Source of the DNA: Synechococcus sp. J7-Johnson
GTDB lineage: Bacteria > Cyanobacteriota > Cyanobacteriia > PCC-6307 > Cyanobiaceae
Assembly (NCBI RefSeq): GCF_024345795.1
Contig: NZ_JAGQBU010000012.1
Coordinates: forward strand, 1-64,000
DNA length: 64,000 nucleotides
Direction of reading: 5' to 3'
Shown: piece by piece, positions 19,402-29,430 of the stretch
Layout of the letters: every line of letters starts with the position of its first letter
Position numbering within the stretch: position 1 is the stretch's first letter
Made by a program: the position numbers and the translations under genes
The notes under the pieces: generated by a model
What the model was told of the DNA's origin: nothing
Seen by the model: the letters and a program-made list of their open reading frames with translations, nothing else
Database searches by the model: none

Positions 19402-19776
19402 TCAGCCTTTGGGGGTCTTGGCGCCGTACTTGGAGCGGCTCTGGCGGCGATCCTTCACACCGGACGTGTCGAGGGTGCCACGAATGATGTGGTACCTGAC
19501 CCCGGGGAGGTCCTTGACGCGGCCTCCTCGGATCAGCACCACGGAGTGCTCCTGGAGGTTGTGGCCGATCCCGGGGATGTAGGCAGTGACTTCAAAGCCT
19601 GATGTGAGACGCACACGGGCCACCTTGCGAAGGGCCGAGTTCGGCTTCTTCGGGGTGGAGGTGTACACACGGGTGCAGACCCCACGGCGCTCTGGGCAGG
19701 CGCGCAGAGCCGGGGACTTGGTCTTGCGGGTGAGGTGCTGCCGTTCGGTGCGGATCAGCTGCTGAATCGTGGGCAT
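19402..19776 (-). CDS. rpsL: 30S ribosomal protein S12
   Basis: The decoding-centre protein of the 30S subunit. It has 124 residues from the ATG at 19774-19776 ([13 protein letters not shown]). It contains [20 protein letters not shown], with the Lys linked to streptomycin response, and [20 protein letters not shown]. It is the first gene of the str operon. The promoter is probably in the 52 bp up to the neighbouring HesB-like gene or within that gene; no convincing -35/-10 pair is seen. Confidence 0.98.
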   Translation of the reverse strand: MPTIQQLIRTERQHLTRKTKSPALRACPERRGVCTRVYTSTPKKPNSALRKVARVRLTSGFEVTAYIPGIGHNLQEHSVVLIRGGRVKDLPGVRYHIIRGTLDTSGVKDRRQSRSKYGAKTPKG

Positions 19777-19828
19777 CGAGGGCCGGAGAATTAGGCCGGA
19801 CGTCCGACCGTTTCGACAATCCGTCACC

Positions 19829-20185
19829 TTACTTTGTCGTGGTCCCCCCAGGACCTGTGCGGCTGAAGGCGGCTCCACAGGCGCAGCAGCTCACTCCCTC
19901 GCCGGAGCGGATCAGGAAGCCCCCACCGCTGAGATCTCCGCGATAGTCCAGGCTCAGCCCCGCCAGCAGAGGAATCTGGGCGGAAGGCGCATGCAGGGTG
20001 ATGCCATCGGCCCGGGCCACGGGAACACCGGCGAGATGGCCGGGACGGATCCTGAGCACCCATTGCTCGCATCCCCCCTCCAGCAGGTCGAGGTGCATCA
20101 GGCCAGGGGTGCCGGCCACGGCGGCCTGCCGGCCCAGCTCGGCCGCCGCCGCTGAGGACAGGCGCAGGCTCAGACCCTTGGGCAT
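19829..20185 (-). CDS. HesB/IscA-like iron-sulfur assembly protein
   Basis: A 118-residue A-type carrier relative. The three-cysteine pattern is recognisable: Cys39 in LLEGGCEQW and the C-terminal SCCACGAAF with Cys101 and Cys103, the equivalent of CGCG/SF in IscA/SufA. The middle is more divergent than canonical SufA. It ends with a Gly/Thr-rich tail. It lies directly upstream of rpsL on the same strand, and the glycosidase gene is 65 bp upstream. An A-type carrier role is likely but unproven. Confidence 0.78.
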   Translation of the reverse strand: MPKGLSLRLSSAAAAELGRQAAVAGTPGLMHLDLLEGGCEQWVLRIRPGHLAGVPVARADGITLHAPSAQIPLLAGLSLDYRGDLSGGGFLIRSGEGVSCCACGAAFSRTGPGGTTTK

Positions 20186-20250
20186 GGGGCGTTCGCGCTC
20201 GTTGGCGGCAGAGGCAGGCTCCAGCTTGCCAGGGCTGGAGCCCGCACGGC

Positions 20251-22095
20251 TCAGCCGCCGGCCCGGTCGCCGGCTCGGTTGCCCTCGGCCCGCCCGCCGC
20301 GGGGCACCAGACCGAGGCCGTTATGGATGGAGGCGGCCACTCCCCGGCCCCGCACCGTCTGGGTGTTGCCCACGAACAGTCCGGTGGAGCTGCCGCCATC
20401 GAGATTCAGGGCCTCGCGCAGGCCCAGTTGCCGCAGCACAGCGGCCGTCTCGCCCAGGGTCGGCCCGGCGTGATCCACCCCCTGCAGCGTCAGCAACCAG
20501 ATCTGACGGCCATCGCTGCCGATCACAGTGCGCGGGGCGCCTTGTCCCTGGAAGGCGCTGCTGAAACCTTCGGCCGTGCCGTTGAGGACGACCCGACCGG
20601 CTTGAAGCAGCAGGGGACCGCCTCCCATCACATAGGCCTGCTGGCCAACCGGGTCGCTGGATTGGCTGGAGAGCGTCAGTCGGCTGGCCTCGGACCAGGG
20701 CGGAATCACACCGGACCTGCCCACCACCAGCGTGTCCTCGTTCCCCAGGGGGATGCCCCCTTGCAGTTGGGCTCCATTGAGCCGCTGCAGCACCACCCCA
20801 CCCCGGATCAGCACCCCCGATTCATTGCCGCTGAGGGCCTGGTAGCCGCTCCCCCAGTCGGCTGTGTAACGGGCCAGGCCACGCTGCACGTACCCGGTGT
20901 TCAGGCTCGTGAGGGGCCAGCGCTGGCCCCTCTCATCGATCAGCTGCTCCTGGAGGACCAGCCGACCGAAGCTGGGCAGGCCGCCCGGCTGCCAGCCGAT
21001 GGCGCCGCGGTTGAGGATCGGTCCGGAGAGCCAGCGTCCCTCGGCCTTGAGGGCTCCCAGCGGCAGCCGCCGCACCCGGTTGAAGAAGCCGCCATTGATG
21101 GCCACCAAGGCCTGCTCCTGCTGGGCCAGGGCCGTCAGAGACGTAAGCCCCTGCATCCCGTCCGGACGGGTGAGCAGCCGCAGATCGAGGGGACTCTGCC
21201 GGGGATCGAAGCGGACGCTGCTGATCAGCATCCGCCGTGATCCCACAGGCAGCACCTGGCGATCAAGTTGGACACTGCGATTGAGCAGGGCCTGCAATCG
21301 GGGGTCCAGGGGCGGCGCCGCAGGGCTGGCCGCCGTTGTTCCCCCGGCGCTGGACCCCGGCGGGATGGCAAACACCACCCGGTCGGGCCCCCCGAGGGTC
21401 AGCACCCGCCCACCGCCGCGCGGGCGCAACAGCAGCCCCTCCCTGCTGGCGCTGACCGCCACGCCAAGGGCCTGCAGTTCAGAGCGCTGGCTGGCGGTGC
21501 TCTGCAAGCCCAGCAGGATCTGACCGGACTCCTGGCGGACCACGGCCGCCCCATCGAGATCGAGTACCACCTGGCGATCGGCTCCCGGGGGCGACGCTCT
21601 CACCCGAAGCAGCCCGGGCATGGGCATCTCCAGAAGCAGGCGGTCTCCATCGCTCTGGAGTCGGACCCCTGCCGCTTGCAGCAATGGGCTGGCATCCACG
21701 GCCACCTCATCGTCGAGGCTGCGCTGCTCGCTGCTGGGCACCAGCTGCTTCCGCCCGAACCACTCCAGATCCAGGCTTCCATCGACCCGGGGACTGCTGG
21801 CTACCCCCAGCTGGCCTTGCAGCACCTCAAGCGGCAGCCAGAGCTGGGAGGGGTTGCCCCCCACGGACGGGAGCAACTGCCAGCGTGCGGTCTGCTCCCG
21901 TCCGTTGATGACGATCAGGCGGCCCTCCTGGCGGGAAGAGACCGGGCTGCGGGCCGGCAGGCCCTGGACGGTGGCGCCAGCGATGGAAGCGGTCGGTCGG
22001 GCCTGGGCCCGGGAAAGGCCGCCGTCGGCCCCCGGCAGCAAGGCCATCACCGTCAGGCTGATCAGCCCAGCAGGAAGGGATCGGCACCGCATCAC
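20251..22095 (-). CDS. Secreted phosphodiester glycosidase (NAGPA/DUF2233) family protein
   Basis: A 614-residue protein with an N-terminal signal peptide (RSLPAGLISLTVMALLPGADG). Residues ~60-260 are a less conserved region that resembles AMIN-like or copper-amine-oxidase-like envelope modules. The C-terminal ~330 residues are the phosphodiester glycosidase domain: ALVAINGGFFNRVRRLPLGAL, YVMGGGPLLLQAGR, and REALNLDGGSSTGLFVG followed by RGRGVAASIHNGLGL. The human relative uncovers mannose-6-phosphate; bacterial substrates are probably envelope or exopolysaccharide phosphodiesters. Divergent from glsF. Confidence 0.85.
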   Translation of the reverse strand: MMRCRSLPAGLISLTVMALLPGADGGLSRAQARPTASIAGATVQGLPARSPVSSRQEGRLIVINGREQTARWQLLPSVGGNPSQLWLPLEVLQGQLGVASSPRVDGSLDLEWFGRKQLVPSSEQRSLDDEVAVDASPLLQAAGVRLQSDGDRLLLEMPMPGLLRVRASPPGADRQVVLDLDGAAVVRQESGQILLGLQSTASQRSELQALGVAVSASREGLLLRPRGGGRVLTLGGPDRVVFAIPPGSSAGGTTAASPAAPPLDPRLQALLNRSVQLDRQVLPVGSRRMLISSVRFDPRQSPLDLRLLTRPDGMQGLTSLTALAQQEQALVAINGGFFNRVRRLPLGALKAEGRWLSGPILNRGAIGWQPGGLPSFGRLVLQEQLIDERGQRWPLTSLNTGYVQRGLARYTADWGSGYQALSGNESGVLIRGGVVLQRLNGAQLQGGIPLGNEDTLVVGRSGVIPPWSEASRLTLSSQSSDPVGQQAYVMGGGPLLLQAGRVVLNGTAEGFSSAFQGQGAPRTVIGSDGRQIWLLTLQGVDHAGPTLGETAAVLRQLGLREALNLDGGSSTGLFVGNTQTVRGRGVAASIHNGLGLVPRGGRAEGNRAGDRAGG

Positions 22096-22224
22096 GATTG
22101 GACCCGCATCCGTTGGTGGTGAACGCTAACGCTGAACACACGTCTCTAGGATCCGATTTCTCTTCCGCGCGGAAGTCGCCTTGTTCGAGGCTTCCGCGGT
22201 CTACCGACAGGTTGTTGCCGGGCT
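22096..22224. promoter_or_regulatory. Divergent region before glsF with 14-bp palindrome
   Basis: A 129-bp region between the glycosidase and glsF. It contains a perfect palindrome CTTCCGCGCGGAAG at 22162-22175, and the half CTTCCGCG recurs at 22191-22198. No NtcA box (GTA-N8-TAC) is visible, which might have been expected for a nitrogen-assimilation gene. Regulatory meaning is inference. Confidence 0.4.
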
Positions 22225-25200
22225 ATGCCTCTTCATCGCCGCTCTGTTTGGCCCCATTGCGACAGTCCGGCACCGACGGAGGTTGCGGGCGAAAAGGATG
22301 CATGTGGCGTTGGCTTCCTGGCCCAGCTCAGCGGTGAGCCCAGTCACTGGCTGCTGGAGCAGGCCCTGCGCGGCCTGGGCTGCATGGAGCACCGCGGCGG
22401 CTGCGGCGGCGATGGCGATTCCGGCGACGGCGCAGGTGTGCTCTGCGGTATCCCTTGGAGCTATCTGGCAGAGGTCTGGCCCGAATCCGCCCTGGCGGCG
22501 GAGGGTCGCCGGGGCCTGGCGATGGTCTTCCTGCCGGTCGATGAGCAGAAACTCCAGGAGGTCAAGCGGTTGTGCGAGCAGGCTGCCGCCCTGGTGGGCC
22601 TGCGCAGCCTCGGCTGGCGAGAAGTGCCCGTGGAGCCTTCCGTACTCGGCCCCCTCGCGCTCCAGACGGCCCCGCGCATTCAGCAGTGGCTGGTGGAGGG
22701 CCCCGAGTCGGGCGATGCGCTCGAATCCCTGCTGTTCCGCTGCCGCCGCCGGGCCGTCGATCTGGTGAGGGCCACCCCAGGCGTTGATCCCAGCGACCTC
22801 TACTTCGCCTCCTTCAGTGGCCGCACCCTCGTTTACAAGGGAATGGTGCGCTCCGAGGTGCTGGCGGCCTTCTACGGCGACCTGCGCGATCGGCGCTTCG
22901 CGGTCAGTTTTGCGGTCTACCACCGCCGCTTCAGTACCAACACCCTGCCCCGGTGGCCCCTGGCCCAGCCGATGCGGCTCCTGGGTCACAACGGCGAGAT
23001 CAACACCCTGCTGGGGAACATCAACTGGGCCCAGGCGGCCGAGTCCCACCTTGATGCGGTCTGGGGTGAGGCCGCCTCCGACCTAAAGCCTGTGGTCAAC
23101 GCCGCCTTCAGCGATTCGGCCAACCTCGACGCCATGCTCGAGCTGATGGTGCGCAGCGGCCGGCCGATCACCGACAGCCTGCTCACCCTGGTACCGGAAG
23201 CGTTTCGACAGCAGCCCGAGCTTGAGGGCCGGCCGGAGATCAAGGCCTTTTATGAGTATTCCGCCTGCCTGCAGGAGCCGTGGGACGGTCCTGCCCTGCT
23301 GGTGTTCAGCGACGGCCGCAGTGTGGGCGCCACCCTCGATCGGAACGGACTCCGTCCTGCCCGCTACTGCATCACCAGTGATGGTCTGGTGGTGATGGGT
23401 TCGGAAACCGGGGTGGTGGAGATCGAAGAGAGCCGCATCGTCGAAAAGGGCCGCCTCGGCCCCGGCCAGATGCTGGCCGTGGATCTCGAGCAGGGCCGCC
23501 TGCTGCACAACTGGGAGGTGAAGGAGGAGGTGGCCTCCCGCTACCCCTACGCCGCCTGGCTGCAGGAACACCATCGCTCGCTGAAGCCCCAGCCCTGGAG
23601 CACGGAGCATCAGCTCACCGACCTGGACCTGCTCTCTCACCAGACCGCCTTCGGCTTCACCGCCGAGGATCTGGATCTGGTGATCGACGAGATGGCCGGC
23701 CAGGGCAAGGAGCCCACCTATTGCATGGGCGACGACATCCCCCTGGCGGTGCTCTCCGACAAGCCCCACCTTCTCTACGACTACTTCAAGCAGCGCTTCG
23801 CCCAGGTCACCAACCCTCCGATCGACCCACTCCGCGAGGAGTTGGTGATGAGCCTGGACATGCACCTGGGGCGGCGTGGATCGGCCCTGCGGCCAGAGCC
23901 ATCGGCTGCCTCGGTGCTCCACATCGCTACGCCAGTCCTCAACGAGTCCGACCTGGATGCGCTGCCCCACCAGGGCCTGGCCACCACCACCCTCTCCACC
24001 CTCTACGGGCTTGAGCAGGGTCCGGCTGGCCTTGAGGCCGCTGTGCAGCGTCTCTGTCAGGCGGCGGAGCAGGCGGTGCGAGACGGAAGTCAGATCCTTG
24101 TGCTCTCCGACCGGGTTGCCGGTGGCCTCAGTGCCACCACCACCTTCATCCCGGCGCTGCTGGCGGTGGGTGCGGTCCACCAGCATCTGCTCAGGCTTGG
24201 ACTGCGCCTGCACTGCTCCCTGGTGATTGACACGGCCCAGTGCTGGAGCACCCACCACCTGGCCTGCCTGATCGGCTTCGGAGCCAGTGCCGTCTGCCCC
24301 TGGCTCACCTGGGAAACCACCCGCCACTGGCTGGCCCACCCCAAGACCCGCTCCCTGATGGAGCGAGGCAAGTTGCCGGCGATCGATGCCGCCAAGGCTC
24401 AGGCCAACGTGCGCAAGGCCCTGGAAGCTGGCCTGCGCAAGATCCTCTCCAAGATCGGCATCTCTCTGCTCGCCAGCTACCACGGCGCCCAGATCTTCGA
24501 GGCGATCGGCATCGGCGCCGATCTGATCGATCTGGCCTTCCGCGGCACCACCAGCCGAGTGGCGGGCCTCAGTCTCCGTGATCTCGCCAACGAAACCCTG
24601 GCGTTCCACGCCAAGGCCTTTCCTGAGCTCAACCGCACCAAGCTCGAGTTCATGGGCTTCGTGCAATACCGCTCCGGCGGTGAGTTCCATCTCAACAGCC
24701 CTGAGATGGCCAAGGCCCTGCACGCGGCCGTTGCAGCAGGCCCCGGCTACGACCATTTCGCCACTTATCGCACCCTGCTGGAGAACCGTCCTGTCACGGC
24801 CCTGCGCGACCTGCTGGAGCTGCGCCCAGCCCCCACCCCACTGCCGATCGAGCAGGTCGAGAGCGTGGAGAGCATCTGCAGCCGGTTCTGCACCGGTGGC
24901 ATGAGCCTGGGGGCCCTCTCCCGAGAAGCCCACGAGGTGCTGGCGGTGGCGATGAATCGCATCGGCGGCAAGAGCAACAGCGGTGAGGGAGGAGAGGATC
25001 CCGCTCGCTACCACCCGCTAACGGATGTCGACGCGGACGGCCGCTCGGCCACCCTGCCGACCCTGCGGGGCCTGGTGCCCGGTGACAGCGCCTGCTCCGC
25101 CATCAAGCAGGTGGCCTCGGGGCGTTTCGGAGTCACGCCGGAGTATCTGCGCAGCGGCCAGCAGCTGGAGATCAAGGTGGCCCAGGGGGCCAAGCCAGGT

Positions 25201-26823
25201 GAAGGCGGCCAGCTGCCCGGTCCCAAGGTGGATGCCTACATCGGCTGGCTGCGCAACAGCAAGCCAGGCGTGGCGCTGATCTCCCCGCCTCCACACCACG
25301 ACATTTATTCAATTGAAGACCTGGCCCAGCTGATCCACGATCTGCATCAGGTGCATCCCACCGCCAAGGTGTCGGTAAAGCTGGTGGCCGAAATCGGAAT
25401 CGGCACGATCGCCGCCGGCGTGGCCAAGGCCAATGCCGATGTGATTCAGATCTCCGGCCACGACGGCGGCACCGGTGCGTCGCCACTGAGCTCGATCAAG
25501 CACGCCGGCAGCCCCTGGGAACTGGGCCTTTCCGAGGTGCACCGCAGCCTTCTGGCGAACGGTCTGCGCAACCGGGTGCTGCTTCGCGCCGATGGCGGTC
25601 TCAAGACCGGCTGGGATGTGCTGATGGCGGCCCTGCTGGGTGCCGAAGAATATGGATTCGGTTCGGTGGCCATGATTGCCGAGGGCTGCATCATGGCCCG
25701 GGTCTGCCACACCAATAACTGCCCGGTGGGCGTGGCCACCCAGAAGGAAGCTCTGCGCAAGCGCTTCACCGGTCTGCCTGAGCATGTCGTCAATTTCTTC
25801 CACTACGTGGCCGAGGAAGTGCGCCAGCTGCTGAGTGTGCTCGGGGTGGCCCGCCTGGAAGACCTCATCGGTCGCGTCGAGCTGCTCCATCCCCGTGAGG
25901 TGGCCCTGGCCAAGACCAGCGCCCTTGATCTCACCTGCCTGCTGGCTCCGCTGCCTGGTCCTGACGACCGCAGCTGGCTGCGCCATGACAGCCAGGCCCA
26001 CGGCAACGGAGTGATTCTGGAAGATCAGCTCCTGGCAGATCCTGAGGTGCTCTCGGCCATCGATCAGCATGGGTCGGTTGCCCGCCGACTGGCGATCGTG
26101 AACACCGATCGAAGTGTGGGGGCCCGCCTGGCCGGCGAGGTGGCTGCCCGCCATGGCAACAAGGGGTTCAAGGGCCTGCTCGATCTCTGCTTCGAGGGTG
26201 CCGCAGGCCAGAGTTTCGGTGCCTTCACGCTGCAGGGCATGAACCTGCGCCTGGAGGGGGATGCCAACGACTACGTCGGCAAGGGCATCAACGGTGGCCG
26301 CATCACGGTTGTGCCTTCCGCTGCAACCCGTGATCCCGGCAACCAGGTGATCCTGGGCAACACCTGCCTCTACGGCGCCACCGGTGGCGAGCTGTTCGCC
26401 CTCGGACGGGCTGGTGAGCGCTTCGCCGTCCGCAACAGCGGCGCGCGCACCGTGGTCGAAGGCTGCGGCGACCACTGCTGTGAATACATGACCGGTGGTG
26501 TGGTTGTTGTGCTGGGCAGCACCGGCCGCAACGTGGCTGCGGGCATGACCGGGGGTGTGGCCTTCCTCCTCGACTCGGAGGATGCCCTTAGAGGGCGTCT
26601 TAACCCCGAGATCGTCTCGGTTCATTCCCTGGAGACGCCAGAGCAGGAGCAGCTGATCAAACCGCTGCTGGAAGCCCATCTGGAGGTCACCGGCAGCCGC
26701 AAAGCTGCCGAGATCCTGGCGAACTGGCCTCAGTGGCGCTCACGCTTCAAGGTGCTGGTGCCCCCCAGTGAAGTGGCCACAGTTGGCCTGCTGGAGCGGG
26801 AGAAACTGGCCATGGCCACCTGA
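22225..26823 (+). CDS. glsF: Ferredoxin-dependent glutamate synthase
   Basis: Makes glutamate from 2-oxoglutarate and glutamine with electrons from photosynthetic ferredoxin. It has 1532 residues, the full single-chain length. The amidotransferase Cys is Cys27 in EKDACGVGFLAQ after a short propeptide, so the mature chain probably starts there. The FMN/synthase domain has GEGGEDPARY and SGHDGGTGASPLSSIKHAG. The 3Fe-4S ligands are in CIMARVCHTNNCPVG (Cys1155, 1161, 1166). The C-terminal beta-helix (GAxxG-type repeats, GDHCCEYMTGG) is complete. No small beta subunit lies nearby, in line with the Fd-type. Confidence 0.97.
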   Translation: MPLHRRSVWPHCDSPAPTEVAGEKDACGVGFLAQLSGEPSHWLLEQALRGLGCMEHRGGCGGDGDSGDGAGVLCGIPWSYLAEVWPESALAAEGRRGLAMVFLPVDEQKLQEVKRLCEQAAALVGLRSLGWREVPVEPSVLGPLALQTAPRIQQWLVEGPESGDALESLLFRCRRRAVDLVRATPGVDPSDLYFASFSGRTLVYKGMVRSEVLAAFYGDLRDRRFAVSFAVYHRRFSTNTLPRWPLAQPMRLLGHNGEINTLLGNINWAQAAESHLDAVWGEAASDLKPVVNAAFSDSANLDAMLELMVRSGRPITDSLLTLVPEAFRQQPELEGRPEIKAFYEYSACLQEPWDGPALLVFSDGRSVGATLDRNGLRPARYCITSDGLVVMGSETGVVEIEESRIVEKGRLGPGQMLAVDLEQGRLLHNWEVKEEVASRYPYAAWLQEHHRSLKPQPWSTEHQLTDLDLLSHQTAFGFTAEDLDLVIDEMAGQGKEPTYCMGDDIPLAVLSDKPHLLYDYFKQRFAQVTNPPIDPLREELVMSLDMHLGRRGSALRPEPSAASVLHIATPVLNESDLDALPHQGLATTTLSTLYGLEQGPAGLEAAVQRLCQAAEQAVRDGSQILVLSDRVAGGLSATTTFIPALLAVGAVHQHLLRLGLRLHCSLVIDTAQCWSTHHLACLIGFGASAVCPWLTWETTRHWLAHPKTRSLMERGKLPAIDAAKAQANVRKALEAGLRKILSKIGISLLASYHGAQIFEAIGIGADLIDLAFRGTTSRVAGLSLRDLANETLAFHAKAFPELNRTKLEFMGFVQYRSGGEFHLNSPEMAKALHAAVAAGPGYDHFATYRTLLENRPVTALRDLLELRPAPTPLPIEQVESVESICSRFCTGGMSLGALSREAHEVLAVAMNRIGGKSNSGEGGEDPARYHPLTDVDADGRSATLPTLRGLVPGDSACSAIKQVASGRFGVTPEYLRSGQQLEIKVAQGAKPGEGGQLPGPKVDAYIGWLRNSKPGVALISPPPHHDIYSIEDLAQLIHDLHQVHPTAKVSVKLVAEIGIGTIAAGVAKANADVIQISGHDGGTGASPLSSIKHAGSPWELGLSEVHRSLLANGLRNRVLLRADGGLKTGWDVLMAALLGAEEYGFGSVAMIAEGCIMARVCHTNNCPVGVATQKEALRKRFTGLPEHVVNFFHYVAEEVRQLLSVLGVARLEDLIGRVELLHPREVALAKTSALDLTCLLAPLPGPDDRSWLRHDSQAHGNGVILEDQLLADPEVLSAIDQHGSVARRLAIVNTDRSVGARLAGEVAARHGNKGFKGLLDLCFEGAAGQSFGAFTLQGMNLRLEGDANDYVGKGINGGRITVVPSAATRDPGNQVILGNTCLYGATGGELFALGRAGERFAVRNSGARTVVEGCGDHCCEYMTGGVVVVLGSTGRNVAAGMTGGVAFLLDSEDALRGRLNPEIVSVHSLETPEQEQLIKPLLEAHLEVTGSRKAAEILANWPQWRSRFKVLVPPSEVATVGLLEREKLAMAT

Positions 26824-26857
26824 GCCTGGCCGTTCGGATTCGGGCGGAGCCGGCGAT

Positions 26858-27577
26858 TCAGCTGCGCTCGAATTCGATCAGCCGCGAGAAGTAGAACGGA
26901 GCCTGGTTGAGGCTGCGGCGCTTGGGCTTGAAGCCGGCCTCAGCGGCGGCGGCCACGATGCCGTCCTCCCGCAGGGTGTAGGCCCGGGTGGTCTTGCTCG
27001 GCCCCGGGAACAGCTGCCCGATTGATTTGAGCAGGGCCAGCAGCGGGGTGTAGGGAGCAAAACTGACGATCAGCCGCCGCTCGGCCAGTCCGGCCAGGTG
27101 ACGCACCATCTCCTCGGCCGCGGCCTGGGGGTAGTGAATGAACACGTCCAGACAGACCACCGTGTCGTAGCGGCCCTGGAGGCTCTCCAGATCGGAGGCG
27201 CTGAACTGCACCCGATCAAGGCCGATACCGCCGGCCTCCAGACGATGGCGGGCCTCTTCCACCATGGCTTCGGAGAGGTCGCTGGCGGCGATGCTGCCTG
27301 CCCCTAGCTGGGCCAGCGGCAGGCTGAGGCTGCCCACGCCGCAGCCGGCATCGCAGAAGCTGCGCTGGGGCAGGTCGCCCTCCTCCTGCAGCCACTCGAG
27401 CACCTGATCCACCGTCTTCTGGTGCCCCAGGCGGATGTTGCGCTGCACCTTGTTGACGTCGTCGCTGTCGCTGTAGATCCGCTTCCAGCGCTCGAAGCCC
27501 GTGCTGTTGAAGTAGTCGCGCACTTCTGCCTTCTCGGCCAGCTTGGCGCCGGCGTCAGGCGCTGGAGACGTGGCCAT
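26858..27577 (-). CDS. chlM: Magnesium-protoporphyrin IX methyltransferase
   Basis: The SAM-dependent enzyme that methylates the propionate of Mg-protoporphyrin IX in chlorophyll synthesis. It has 239 residues. VRDYFNSTGFERWKRIYSDSDDVNKVQRNIRLGHQ is the family's N-terminal signature; CDAGCGVGSLSLPLAQLGA is the SAM site; DTVVCLDVFIHYPQ and RLIVSFAPYTPLLALLK follow. It ends convergent to glsF with a 34-bp gap and is preceded by nagA on the same strand, 27 bp away. Confidence 0.96.
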   Translation of the reverse strand: MATSPAPDAGAKLAEKAEVRDYFNSTGFERWKRIYSDSDDVNKVQRNIRLGHQKTVDQVLEWLQEEGDLPQRSFCDAGCGVGSLSLPLAQLGAGSIAASDLSEAMVEEARHRLEAGGIGLDRVQFSASDLESLQGRYDTVVCLDVFIHYPQAAAEEMVRHLAGLAERRLIVSFAPYTPLLALLKSIGQLFPGPSKTTRAYTLREDGIVAAAAEAGFKPKRRSLNQAPFYFSRLIEFERS

Positions 27578-27604
27578 GGGTGCGCTTGTACGGGTGGGCG
27601 GATC

Positions 27605-28780
27605 TTAAGGAGCCGCTTCGGACCCACGCCGCCAGCGCAGCTCCCCGTCGGCCCCCGCCCGCCAGCGCAGGGATTCGGCCAGGGGCCTTCCAAGCAGCAT
27701 CTGGGACGGAGTGCGCCGCTCCCCGAGCACCCGCCGGGGCACAAGGGTGGCGGCGGCGATCGCCCGTCCCGGTTCGCCGCTCCAGCGGGCCAGGCGCGTC
27801 ACCCCCTCCAGCAGGGGCAGAGTCACGCCCGCCAGGGTGCCGTCCTCCAACCTGCAGCTTCCGTCCTCCACCAGCAGCACCCGTTCATCCCAGCGGTGGC
27901 GCCCCTCGGTCAGGCCATAGGGTCCGAGCGCGTCGCTCACCAGCAGCACCTGTTCGGGTGCCAGCCGCTGAAGCAGTACCGCCATCGAGGGGGCCACATG
28001 CACCCCGTCTGCGATCAGCCCGAGGGCCACATCGCCGCGCAGCAGCGCAGCCGCCACCGGACCGGGGGCTCGTCGGTGCAGGTCGGCCATGGCATTGAAG
28101 ACATGGGTGAGCATGCCCACCCCCGCCGCGAAAGCCCGCCCAGCCTCGGCCTCCGTTGCCGCGCTGTGGCCCAGGCTCACCACGATGCCGTGTTGCCGCA
28201 GGGCGGCGATCACTGCTTCGGCCCCCTCCAGTTCCGGGGCAAGGGTCACCAGGGCGATCTCCTGCTCATGCCCGCTGATCCGCTCCTGCAGGGCCTCCAG
28301 GCTGGGGAGGGCCAGGTGGGCCGCCGGGTGGGCACCGCGACGCGCCTCGGCCAGGAAGGGGCCCTCCAGATGGGCGCCGAGAAGCTGGCAGCGCCCGGGT
28401 TGATGCTGGAGGCGGGCCTGGTGCAGCACGGCCAGGGCCTGGCGCAGGGCAGGTACAGCGCAGGTCACCAGGGTGGGGCAGATCGCCTCCACCCCATCGG
28501 TCCAGAGCAGCTCCAGCAGCTCCAGCAGCCGCGGCAGGTCGGTCGGCTCCAGTTCGGGGAAGGCCAGTCCCAGTCCTCCGTTGATCTGCAGATCAACCCC
28601 CATGGGGCTGATCCAGTCGCCGTCCCAGTCGTCGCCGGCGGCGCAGCTGCCGGGATCGAGTGCCAGCACCCGATCGATCACACCCCGGCTGTCCACCCCG
28701 AGACGCCAGCGGCGCTCGGAGCCATGGCTGCAGCGCGACGCCTGGGGCAGGCGGACGTTGCTGATCCAGCGCACGGTCAT
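27605..28780 (-). CDS. nagA: N-acetylglucosamine-6-phosphate deacetylase
   Basis: Removes acetyl from GlcNAc-6-phosphate in amino-sugar recycling. I start at the ATG at 28778-28780 ([12 protein letters not shown]), giving 391 residues; an upstream ATG at 28813 would overlap purE. Amidohydrolase features: [11 protein letters not shown], the metal-binding Glu in [16 protein letters not shown], His in VSLGHSAAT and THVFNAM, and the catalytic Asp in [11 protein letters not shown]. No nagB or sugar transporter is adjacent, so the likely role is recovery of its own wall material. Confidence 0.9.
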   Translation of the reverse strand: MTVRWISNVRLPQASRCSHGSERRWRLGVDSRGVIDRVLALDPGSCAAGDDWDGDWISPMGVDLQINGGLGLAFPELEPTDLPRLLELLELLWTDGVEAICPTLVTCAVPALRQALAVLHQARLQHQPGRCQLLGAHLEGPFLAEARRGAHPAAHLALPSLEALQERISGHEQEIALVTLAPELEGAEAVIAALRQHGIVVSLGHSAATEAEAGRAFAAGVGMLTHVFNAMADLHRRAPGPVAAALLRGDVALGLIADGVHVAPSMAVLLQRLAPEQVLLVSDALGPYGLTEGRHRWDERVLLVEDGSCRLEDGTLAGVTLPLLEGVTRLARWSGEPGRAIAAATLVPRRVLGERRTPSQMLLGRPLAESLRWRAGADGELRWRRGSEAAP

Positions 28781-28806
28781 CAGCTCCGGGGCGAACGGGC
28801 GGGAGA

Positions 28807-29427
28807 ATGCCATCCTCGCCGCACGGCCCCCGCCGCTCCCCTTTGACCCTCGAACCCGTCTCCGCTGCCGTTGAGGGAGCCAACCCGCCGACCCCCAGTT
28901 CCAGGGATGCTCCCCTCGTGGCCGTGGTGATGGGCAGCGATTCCGACCTGCCGACGATGCAGCCGGCGGTGAAGGTGCTTGAAGACTTCGGGGTGGGCGT
29001 GGAGGTGCGGGTGCTCTCGGCTCACCGCACCCCGCGGGAGATGCTGAACTTCGCGGAAGCTGCAGCCAGCCGCGGCCTCAAGGTGATCGTGGCTGGGGCC
29101 GGCGGTGCCGCCCACCTGCCGGGGATGGTGGCGGCCCTCACCACCTTGCCGGTGATCGGTGTGCCGGTGGTCAGCAGGACCCTCTCGGGGGTCGATTCGC
29201 TTCATTCAATTGTGCAGATGCCGGCCGGGATCCCCGTCGCCACGGTGGCCATCGGCAACGGCACCAACGCCGGGCTGCTCGCGGTCCAGATCCTGGCCAC
29301 GGCCGATCCGGTCCTGGCCGAGCAGCTCAGGCGGCATCGCCTGGGGCTCCATGACCAGGTCTGCGCCAAGGACGCCCGCCTGGGCGAGCTTGGCAGCAAG
29401 GCCTATCTGGCCGCGATGGAGGGCTGA
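28807..29427 (+). CDS. purE: N5-carboxyaminoimidazole ribonucleotide mutase
   Basis: A purine-pathway enzyme that rearranges N5-CAIR to CAIR. The class I core is clear: [55 protein letters not shown] and [29 protein letters not shown]. The frame gives 206 residues, of which the first ~35 are low-complexity and unconserved; a later start is possible, but no better codon is obvious. It is divergent from nagA with 26 bp between the chosen starts. Confidence 0.95.
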   Translation: MPSSPHGPRRSPLTLEPVSAAVEGANPPTPSSRDAPLVAVVMGSDSDLPTMQPAVKVLEDFGVGVEVRVLSAHRTPREMLNFAEAAASRGLKVIVAGAGGAAHLPGMVAALTTLPVIGVPVVSRTLSGVDSLHSIVQMPAGIPVATVAIGNGTNAGLLAVQILATADPVLAEQLRRHRLGLHDQVCAKDARLGELGSKAYLAAMEG

Positions 29428-29430
29428 GGA

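Noticed and set aside
23083-25014. 643-codon open frame antisense to glsF
   Set aside because: A shadow of the GOGAT coding sequence; no recognisable domain, and the plus-strand gene is complete and conserved.
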